This document shows, one piece after another, positions 9,053 to 15,868 of a stretch of 64,000 nt of DNA (position 1 is the first letter of the stretch; the number at the start of each line of letters is the position of its first letter). The DNA is taken from NCBI RefSeq assembly GCF_012273515.2, contig NZ_CP050975.2:682001-746000 (forward strand), written 5' to 3'. The position numbers and the translations under genes are program-made. The stretch comes from Streptomyces sp. RPA4-2 (GTDB lineage: Bacteria; Actinomycetota; Actinomycetes; Streptomycetales; Streptomycetaceae). The notes below the pieces were generated by a model that saw only the letters and a list, made by a program, of their open reading frames with translations, was not told the DNA's origin and did no database searches.

Positions 9053-10084
9053 TCACTCCGGCAGGCTCAGGATGACGGAGGTTCCCTTCCCAGGAACGCT
9101 GCGGATCGTGAGCTGCGCGTCGATGAGGTCCGCACGCTCGTGCATGGCAGCGAGCCCCACTCCCCGCACGGTGGAGGCCGGGGGCGCGGCGGCGCGCAGG
9201 GTCGGCCAGCGCCTGGAGTCCGGGGGCTGGGGCATTCCGTGCCCGTCGTCGGCAACGGTCAGCGTCATCTCATGGCCGTCGGCCTCCACACCGACGGTGA
9301 TCCGCGTGGGCTGGGCGTGTTTCACCGCGTTGGTCAGGGCCTCCTGCACGATGCGGTACACGTGGGCCTGTGCGTCTGAGGTCAGCCGGTCGCTGAAGTC
9401 GGCCTGCTGCGGATCGATCCGGAGATCGACAGGGATGCCGAAAGTCTCGGAAGTGCGCCGGCACAGCGCTTCCAGTGCCGCGCGCAGTCCCAGCTCGTCC
9501 AGGACCAAGGGACGCAGATCCGTGATCAGGTGGCGCAGCGAGGTGATCTGGTTACCGACCAGGGCGCGTGCCTGTTCGATCGCGCCCCGCATGGCCTCGG
9601 GTCGGCCGTCGGCGGCGGCGGAGGAGAGCACCACCTGTACGGCGCCGAGTTCCTGAAGCGTGTCGTCGTGCAGTTCACGGGCCCAGCGGCGGCGTTCGCG
9701 CTCCGCTCCGTCGTGGCGGGCCCGGACACGTTCCCGCTGGAGGCCCCGGTCGCGGTGGGTCGCACTGCGCATGGTGGAGGCCGTGTACACGACCAGGAGA
9801 AGCGGGACCACGTGCAGGGCGTTCAACAGCGGTTGCTCGGTGATGCGGACCAGGCTGGCCACCGCGAGCATGAGCGCGATGGCGCCGGCCACCACCATCC
9901 AGGTCCGGCGTCCCGCGGTGTAGAGCGGCGCCGCCCCGAGAAACGGGGTTGCCGCGGCAAGGGAAAGCGCCAGCTCGGAGGGGAGCGGCTGGTCGGTGAC
10001 CTCCAGAACCACCGCGACCGTGAGCAGACAGGTCCCCGCCGCCTGCAGGGCGAGGCCCCAGCGGGCCTGACGTGGTCCGCTCAT
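9053..10084 (-). CDS. NarL-type sensor histidine kinase
   Basis: 343 residues. Four or five hydrophobic segments fill residues 10-105 with almost no extracellular loop, suggesting an intramembrane sensor. A HisKA_3 dimerisation domain follows with the phospho-acceptor His139 in RRRWARELHDDTLQELG. The C-terminal HATPase has EALTNAVKHA, VADDGHGMP and GVGLAAMHERADLI. The start ATG overlaps the stop of the upstream response regulator (ATGA at 10081-10084), so the two are translationally coupled and almost certainly cognate. The stimulus is unknown. Confidence 0.92.
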   Translation of the reverse strand: MSGPRQARWGLALQAAGTCLLTVAVVLEVTDQPLPSELALSLAAATPFLGAAPLYTAGRRTWMVVAGAIALMLAVASLVRITEQPLLNALHVVPLLLVVYTASTMRSATHRDRGLQRERVRARHDGAERERRRWARELHDDTLQELGAVQVVLSSAAADGRPEAMRGAIEQARALVGNQITSLRHLITDLRPLVLDELGLRAALEALCRRTSETFGIPVDLRIDPQQADFSDRLTSDAQAHVYRIVQEALTNAVKHAQPTRITVGVEADGHEMTLTVADDGHGMPQPPDSRRWPTLRAAAPPASTVRGVGLAAMHERADLIDAQLTIRSVPGKGTSVILSLPE

Positions 10085-10746
10085 GCCACCAGGCCGCGCT
10101 CGCGGGCCGCGGCGATGAGCTCCGCCCGGCTGTCCTTGCCGAGCTTGTCCCGAATGCGGGCGCGATGGGTTTCCACCGTCCGGACCGAGACGTAGAGATG
10201 CCGCGCGATCTCCTGGTTGGTGTGGCCCAGCGCCAGCAGCGAAAGGACCTCGGCCTCGCGGATGGTCAGCGACTCCTGGTCGGCAGGTCCCGGCATCTCG
10301 ACGGCAAGCCTGGCTCCCAGCACCGGCTGGACGTACGTCGCGCCCTCGGCGACCTGGTGTGCGGCGGCCCGCAGCTCCTCGGCGGCCGCTTCCTTGAGCA
10401 GGTAGCCGGCCGCTCCGGTACGTAGCGCCTCCCGGGCGAACGCCGGATCCTCCTGCATCGTGAGGACCAGGATCCGCGTGCCGGGCGAAGCGGTGAGCAG
10501 CGCCGGAATCATGGGCAGACTCGACTTGCCGGCCATGGTCAGGTCCAGGACCAGCACCCGCGGACGGGTCCGGCGCACGGCCTCGAGGGTGTCGGGGACC
10601 GTGGCGCTCTCGGCGACGATCCGGAACGCCGGGTCCTGGGCCAGCAGCAGCCGCATTCCGGCCCGCACCACCAGATGATCGTCGGCCAGTACGACGGTCA
10701 CCTCCCGGGGCGCTCGCCCGGACGGGGTGGAGCTGGGGTCGTCCAT
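10081..10746 (-). CDS. LuxR/NarL-family response regulator
   Basis: 221 residues. The receiver domain (about 15-130) has the acidic pair at 22-23 (ADDH), the phospho-acceptor Asp68 in VLVLDLTM, and the Thr/Lys switch residues (VLTMQ, GYLLKEA). A LuxR helix-turn-helix lies at about 155-220 (LTIREAEVLSLLALGHTNQE). It is the first gene of a two-gene operon with the histidine kinase. It has no ribosome-binding site within range of the ATG, but TACCGT lies seven bases upstream, so the message may be leaderless. Confidence 0.93.
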   Translation of the reverse strand: MDDPSSTPSGRAPREVTVVLADDHLVVRAGMRLLLAQDPAFRIVAESATVPDTLEAVRRTRPRVLVLDLTMAGKSSLPMIPALLTASPGTRILVLTMQEDPAFAREALRTGAAGYLLKEAAAEELRAAAHQVAEGATYVQPVLGARLAVEMPGPADQESLTIREAEVLSLLALGHTNQEIARHLYVSVRTVETHRARIRDKLGKDSRAELIAAARERGLVA

Positions 10747-10753
10747 AGCTGCA

Positions 10754-10759
10754 ACGGTA
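10754..10759 (-). promoter_or_regulatory. Candidate -10 hexamer for leaderless response-regulator transcript
   Basis: On the minus strand TACCGT ends seven bases before the ATG of the response regulator. The nearest purine-rich SD-like run (GGAGGGG) is too distant from the ATG to act. Confidence 0.3.
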
Positions 10760-10971
10760 GATCCCCTCCGGCTGTCGGGCAGCCGCTGTGGCGCGTGTGC
10801 GGGAAACCCGCAGGAAGGTGCGCGGGGATGACGCAGCGGGGGCCGGAGGATCTGCGGTGCGGGGTGCCGGGTCCTACGGATGCGAGGTGCGGGCCCGCAC
10901 CGATGTGCCGGCCGCCGTGCGGGCGGATGCTCGAAGAGACCCCACGTACAACCCCTCTCGAGGCGGCCCCC

Positions 10972-12237
10972 ATGACCCGTTCACCCCTCCCGCTCTTCCG
11001 AGCCGGCGCGGGCAGGCCGAAGCGCCCGGTCGCCGAGTGGGGTACCGGCGGCGGCCGTGCGCGCGATGCATGGCACCTCTCCTTCGCGCGTGGTGGCCCG
11101 TGGGCGGGCGGCGGCGTCCTCGCCCGGTCGGCGGTCCCGGTCACGCTGATCACCGTCATCACGCTGGCCGCCACCTTCGCTCCCGTGGCCGTCCACCTGT
11201 CCCCGCTCCTCGTCGCCGCCCCCACCTCCACGGCGGCGTTCGCCGGCTCCCGTTTCACCGCGGGCACCGCCCTGGCGGCCAGCGGGGCCATGTTCGTCAT
11301 CGACCGCCATGACGGCCTGCTGCATTCGCCGCTCCTGCCGCTCCACATCGCGGCCCTGCTGGTGGTGTCGGTCTTCGTCGTCGCCGCCCGGTCCCTGCAC
11401 GACCGCGACCTGCGGGAGCTGACCCAGGTACGGGCGGTGGCGGAGGTGGCCCAGCGGGTCCTGCTGCGCCCCCTGCCCCGGCGGCTCGGTCCGCTGCTCG
11501 TCGCCTGTACGTACCGGGCGGCCGCGGCCCACGCCCTGGTGGGCGGCGACCTGTACGCCGCCGCCCGGACCGGTCGCGCGACCCGCTTCCTCATCGGCGA
11601 CGTCCGCGGCAAGGGCCTGCCCGCCGTCGAGGACGCGTCGGCGCTTCTGGGCGCCTTCCGAGAGGCCGCGTATCAGCACGCCGCCCTGCCCGAACTGGCC
11701 GCCGCCCTGGAGGTCAGTGTCCGCAGGCATCTGACGCAGCTCACCGAGAGCGACCCAGAGAGCGGCGAGCGCTTCATCACCGCGTTGCTGGTGGAGATCC
11801 CCGACGAGGCGGCTCTCGTCCAGGTCATCAGCTGCGGGCACCCCTCACCCCTGCGGGGCCGCCGCGGCAAGGTGGCGGCCCTGCCGATCCCCCGTCCCGC
11901 GCCACCCCTCGGGCTGGCCGGCATCTCTCCCGACTCCTACCACGTCGACACCTTCGCGTTCGGGCCCGCGGACACCCTGCTGCTCTACACGGACGGCGTC
12001 GTCGAAGCCCGCTCCACCGCCGGCATTTTCTATCCGATCCTCGAGCGGGCCTCGGGCTGGCCGTGGGACTGCCCGCACAGCCTGCTGCGGCGCGTCAACG
12101 ACGACGTGGACCTCCATGCCGAGGGACACCTGGAGGACGACCTCGCCCTGGTGGCCATCCGGCGCACGCCCGCCATGGGCAGCGGCCAGGGTCCACGCCC
12201 CTCCCAGCCACACCATCCGACGGAGGTCGACCCGTGA
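10972..12237 (+). CDS. Membrane-anchored SpoIIE-family phosphatase
   Basis: 421 residues from the ATG at 10972 (GAGG about eight bases upstream; an ATG at 10927 is also possible). A hydrophobic block at about 50-145 contains three or four membrane segments (AVPVTLITVITLAATFAPVA and following). A linker with VRAVAEVAQRVLLRPLPRRL then leads into the PP2C/SpoIIE domain. Metal motifs are intact: VGGDLYAA, GDVRGKG, YTDGVVEAR and EDDLALVAI. It is close in organisation to the phosphatase at 19300-20553. Its stop codon overlaps the GTG start of the next gene, and that gene's strong ribosome site lies inside this one, so the two should be made in fixed proportion. Confidence 0.9.
   Translation: MTRSPLPLFRAGAGRPKRPVAEWGTGGGRARDAWHLSFARGGPWAGGGVLARSAVPVTLITVITLAATFAPVAVHLSPLLVAAPTSTAAFAGSRFTAGTALAASGAMFVIDRHDGLLHSPLLPLHIAALLVVSVFVVAARSLHDRDLRELTQVRAVAEVAQRVLLRPLPRRLGPLLVACTYRAAAAHALVGGDLYAAARTGRATRFLIGDVRGKGLPAVEDASALLGAFREAAYQHAALPELAAALEVSVRRHLTQLTESDPESGERFITALLVEIPDEAALVQVISCGHPSPLRGRRGKVAALPIPRPAPPLGLAGISPDSYHVDTFAFGPADTLLLYTDGVVEARSTAGIFYPILERASGWPWDCPHSLLRRVNDDVDLHAEGHLEDDLALVAIRRTPAMGSGQGPRPSQPHHPTEVDP
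12222..12227 (+). promoter_or_regulatory. Ribosome-binding site that decides the GTG start at 12234
   Basis: GGAGGT lies six bases before GTG 12234, inside the preceding phosphatase gene. It favours this coupled start over the ATG at 12282, which has a weaker GGAGAGG. Confidence 0.7.
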
Positions 12238-13838
12238 CTCGTCCGGTGCTCCCGAAACGACGCATCATCCATGGAGAGGCGATGACGACGATGACTGCCA
12301 CGCGACTGAAAAGGTGGTTGAGTGTGCTCCTCGTCGTCTATGTCATCGCGTCGTGCGCAGTACAGCTCCAGGATTCCGCGGGCGGCCTGGTCCGCTGGTC
12401 GGGATTCTCCGTGCTCGTCCCCGTCACCGCCGCCGCGCTCCTGCCCATGCGGCGCTCCCTGATCATCGGCGTCTCCACCCTGGCCGCCAGCGTCGCCACC
12501 TACGGCTTCGCCATTCACGGAGTGTCGGCCGGCGGCCGGACGGTCGTCATCACCGCGGTCGCCCTGTCCTTCGCCTTGAGCCTCGTCGTCTGCCGGGTAC
12601 GGCCGCTTCTGCTGAACACGCCCGTCGCAGCCACCCGGAACCGGTCCGATGCGCCTGACCCGGCCGATGGCCAGGCCGGTCGCGTCCCCGAAGCACCGTA
12701 TGCCGTCCCGGCCCCACCGGCCCGCATGGTGTCCGCCCTGCCCGGCGCACTGCCGCAACCCGCGGTGGTGGAGCTGGCCGGCCACTACCGGACCGGGTCC
12801 GGCCGGCTCGGGACGCGCGCCCAGTGGCTCGACGCCATCCCGCTGTCCGGCGCCCGGGTCGGACTCGTCGCCGGTGCCGTCGCCGGACCGGACGCGGACG
12901 CCACCGCCTCCGAACTCCGCGCCGCGGTACGCACCCTGGCCGACGTCGATCTGCAGCCGGACGAACTGCTCACCCATCTCGCCGACGTCCTCGCCCGGCT
13001 CCGGCCCGACGTCCGCCCCAGTCCCGACACCGAGACCAGGGGCAGCAGCGCCGGCACCGTCAGCGCCCAATGCCTGTACGCGGTCTACGATCCCGCCTCC
13101 TGCCGCTGCACGCTCGCCGGCGCCGGCAGCCCTCCGCCCACCGTCATCACCCCCGATGGCACGGTCACCTCCCTCGACCTGCCCCAGGGCCCGCCCCTGG
13201 GACAGACGGACCTGCCCTTCGAATCCACCGAGATAGACCTCCCTGAGGGAAGCCTGCTCCTGCTGCACACCCACACCGGAGGCACGGGTGCGCAGGACTC
13301 CGGCAACGAGGCGTTGCTCAGCGCACTCGCCCGGCCCCAGCCCTGCCTGGACGCCATCTGCCAATCCGCCGTCAAGTCCCTGCTCCACGCGCCTCACGCC
13401 CAGGTCGCGGTCCTCGCCGTCCGCACCCACGCCCTGGACACACGTACCGTGGCCACCTGGGACCTGCCGGCCGACCCGGCTGCCGTGTCCTACGCCCGCG
13501 CCCACATCGCGGAGAAACTGGCCTCCTGGGGCCTCACGGACGCCGCCCCCACCACCGAACTCATCGTCAGTGAACTGGTCACCAACGCGATCCGCCACGC
13601 ACAACCGCCCATCCAGCTGCGCCTGATCGACCACGCGGGCAGCCTGGTCTGCGAGGTCGCCGACGGCAGCAGCACCTCGCCGCACCTGCGCCGGGCCCGC
13701 ACCTTCGACGAGAACGGGCGCGGACTGTTCATCGTCGCGCAACTCGCCGAACGCTGGGGAACCCGCCACAGCCACCACGGCAAGACCATCTGGGCCGAAC
13801 ACAGTCACGCACCCGACCGAACCACTGCCGCGGTGTGA
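12234..13838 (+). CDS. Membrane pseudophosphatase (degenerate SpoIIE) fused to RsbW-like kinase
   Basis: 534 residues from GTG 12234. Four membrane segments lie at about 27-122. A SpoIIE-shaped domain (about 175-400) aligns well with that of 1192-3654 (for example ITPDGTVTSLDLPQGPPLG), but the catalytic positions have gone. GGDWFD is replaced by RAQWLD (195-200), GDVVGHG by GAVAGPD (214-220), FTDGL by HTHTGG (345-350), and the final DD by AQ (389-390). By contrast the C-terminal ATPase is intact: ELVTNAIRHA with Asn451, VADGSS with Asp477, and ENGRGLFIV. I infer a membrane kinase or anti-sigma whose old phosphatase domain now senses or scaffolds. It is coupled to the active phosphatase upstream. 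Confidence 0.88.
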   Translation: MTRPVLPKRRIIHGEAMTTMTATRLKRWLSVLLVVYVIASCAVQLQDSAGGLVRWSGFSVLVPVTAAALLPMRRSLIIGVSTLAASVATYGFAIHGVSAGGRTVVITAVALSFALSLVVCRVRPLLLNTPVAATRNRSDAPDPADGQAGRVPEAPYAVPAPPARMVSALPGALPQPAVVELAGHYRTGSGRLGTRAQWLDAIPLSGARVGLVAGAVAGPDADATASELRAAVRTLADVDLQPDELLTHLADVLARLRPDVRPSPDTETRGSSAGTVSAQCLYAVYDPASCRCTLAGAGSPPPTVITPDGTVTSLDLPQGPPLGQTDLPFESTEIDLPEGSLLLLHTHTGGTGAQDSGNEALLSALARPQPCLDAICQSAVKSLLHAPHAQVAVLAVRTHALDTRTVATWDLPADPAAVSYARAHIAEKLASWGLTDAAPTTELIVSELVTNAIRHAQPPIQLRLIDHAGSLVCEVADGSSTSPHLRRARTFDENGRGLFIVAQLAERWGTRHSHHGKTIWAEHSHAPDRTTAAV

Positions 13839-14148
13839 GGCAGGCGGTTTCTCACGGGACGCTTCAATGGCATACGCATTCGAAGGTGCTTCACGCACCG
13901 GAAGTGCCCCGTCAGCGAGTAACCAGTATGGGTTACGGACATCTCCGACGAAAGACGCCGACCTTTCGGGTGGCGGAGTCATTCCGAAGGCTACGGGGCC
14001 AGGGGATACGGCCGTGTGAACGCGGAGCCGTCGGCCTCGGCCGGGTGCGGGGTGAGTCGGCCCTCTGTCGTAGCGGCGGCGCCCCTCCCGCGGAGAGCTT
14101 CCGGACACGGACGAACGCGGAGAGGCCGGGCGGCGGGAGGTCAGGACG
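13839..14148. other. Intergenic region with a palindrome
   Basis: No gene is seen. GTAACC (13919-13924) and GGTTAC (13931-13936) form a perfect 6-bp inverted repeat around AGTATG, about 212 bp before the oxidoreductase start. It could be an operator. The 3' part (about 14020-14148) leads to a clear GGGAGG ribosome site. Confidence 0.4.
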
Positions 14149-15747
14149 ATGACACATTCCTACGACGCGGTCGTTGTCGGTGGCGGCCACAATGGCCTGG
14201 TGGCCGCCCTCTACCTGGCGCGGGCGGGGTGGTCGGTGGCTGTACTGGAGCGTAGCGCCGCGGTGGGTGGTGCCATCGCGAGCGGTGAGGTCACACTGCC
14301 CGGGTTCGTGCACGACCTGTACTCCACCAATCAGAACCTCTTCCTCGGTTCGCGGGCGTACGCCGACTTCGCCGACGATCTGACACGCCACGGGCTCCGC
14401 TTCCGAACAAGTGACCATCCCTATGCCAACGTGTTCCCGGGCGGCCGAAGCATGCGGGTCCACCACGACTACGCCCAGACCCTTGGGCAGTTGGCGGAAC
14501 ACAACGCCGAGGACGCCGAAGGCTTCGCCGGACTCTACGAGGAGTACCGCACGTTCTCGCCGTACCTGTTCGGGCTCTACGGATCCGCGGTGCCCTCCGC
14601 CGCTGCCGTCCGCCAGGTGGTGAGCCTGCTTCGTCATCACGGCGTGCGTGGTGCGGCCGAACTCGCGCACACGCTGCTGATGAGCACCCGGGAACTGGGA
14701 GAGGTCTGGTTCGCCACGCCGGAGGCGCGGGCCATGGCAGCCTGCTGGGGCATGCACCTGGACTTCGCCCCTGACATCGCAGGCGGGGCGATGTTCCCGC
14801 TCCTGGAACTGTTCGCGGACATGGAGAACGGTATGTCCGTGGTCGAAGGGGGTGCACGGCATCTCCCGCGAGCGCTCGCCGACGTACTGACCGAATACGG
14901 TGGCGAGGTCCGCACCGGTGTCGAGGTGGACCGCGTGGTGTGCCGGAACGGGCGGGCCGTGGGCGTGCGCGGCACCGACGGGAGCACCCTGACAGCCCGC
15001 CGCGCGGTGATCGCGAACGTAGGCCCTGCGATGCTGTACCAGCGGCTGCTGGAATTCGAGCGGGTACCCACGCAGGTGCGCGGCGAGGCGTCCCATTACC
15101 GGTACGGCCCGGGCACCTTGATGCTGCATCTCGCCCTCGACGGCCCACTGCCCTGGGCGGCAGGGGACGAACTGTCTCGTTTCGCGTACGTCCATGTGGC
15201 GCCGTACGTCGATGACCTGGCGCGCACCTACGCGGAATCCCAGGCCGGGCTCCTGCCCGTGGAACCCCTGCTGATCGTGGGGCAGACCTCCGCGGTGGAC
15301 CCGACTCGGGCTCCCGCGGGCCGACACGTCGTATGGATCCAGGTCCGCACCATGCCCTCGGTCGTACGAGGTGACGCGGCGGGAACGATTCACGGCACCG
15401 ACTGGCCCGAAGTCGTCGACGCGATGACCGACCGGGTCCTGAACAAGCTGGAGCGCTACGCACCCGGTGGCCGGGCGCGGATCGCCCGCGTCACCGCGTA
15501 CTCCCCCCAGGATCTCGAAACGGCTGACCCGAACCTCGTCGGCGGCGACAGCATCGCGGGGAGCCACCACCTGGCCCAGAACTTCGTCTTCCGGCCCATG
15601 TGCGGGCACCACGGCTACCGCACGGCGATACCCGGCCTGTACCTGACCGGTGCGGCGACCTGGCCCGGTGCGGGCAACAACGCCACGTCGGGCCGGCTCG
15701 CGGCCCGGCGTGTGCTCAAGGATGCCCGTCGGCGAGTCACCCACTGA
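14149..15747 (+). CDS. Phytoene-desaturase-like FAD-dependent oxidoreductase
   Basis: 532 residues, ATG preceded by GGGAGG. The N-terminal FAD-binding motif is AVVVGGGHNGLVAALYLARA followed by VLERSAAVGGA. The C-terminal flavin motif includes LYLTGAATWPGAGNNATSGR. This is the CrtI/PYROXD2-like NAD(P)/FAD oxidoreductase superfamily. There is no phytoene synthase or other carotenoid gene nearby, so a carotenoid role is not supported; many actinobacterial members act on unknown lipids or amines. Single gene, ending before a strong bidirectional terminator. Confidence 0.85.
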   Translation: MTHSYDAVVVGGGHNGLVAALYLARAGWSVAVLERSAAVGGAIASGEVTLPGFVHDLYSTNQNLFLGSRAYADFADDLTRHGLRFRTSDHPYANVFPGGRSMRVHHDYAQTLGQLAEHNAEDAEGFAGLYEEYRTFSPYLFGLYGSAVPSAAAVRQVVSLLRHHGVRGAAELAHTLLMSTRELGEVWFATPEARAMAACWGMHLDFAPDIAGGAMFPLLELFADMENGMSVVEGGARHLPRALADVLTEYGGEVRTGVEVDRVVCRNGRAVGVRGTDGSTLTARRAVIANVGPAMLYQRLLEFERVPTQVRGEASHYRYGPGTLMLHLALDGPLPWAAGDELSRFAYVHVAPYVDDLARTYAESQAGLLPVEPLLIVGQTSAVDPTRAPAGRHVVWIQVRTMPSVVRGDAAGTIHGTDWPEVVDAMTDRVLNKLERYAPGGRARIARVTAYSPQDLETADPNLVGGDSIAGSHHLAQNFVFRPMCGHHGYRTAIPGLYLTGAATWPGAGNNATSGRLAARRVLKDARRRVTH

Positions 15748-15779
15748 CCTGACCAGCCCGGACGTCACCCCGGAGCGCG

Positions 15780-15819
15780 CCCCCGTGTGTCCCGGCCGGG
15801 CGGTCGGGACACACGGGGG
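15780..15819. terminator. Strong bidirectional terminator
   Basis: CCCCCGTGTGTCCCG (15780-15794) pairs perfectly over 15 bp with 15805-15819, around a 10-base loop. It sits between the convergent oxidoreductase and GH92 genes. Confidence 0.8.
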
Positions 15820-15868
15820 CGATGCGCTGAAGCTGCCTGGCGGCGCTGGGACTATCGGTGGCCGTGAC

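Noticed and set aside
14149..15747. Carotenoid biosynthesis role for the CrtI-like gene
   Set aside because: No phytoene synthase, GGPP synthase or cyclase is nearby, and the superfamily is much wider than carotenoid enzymes.
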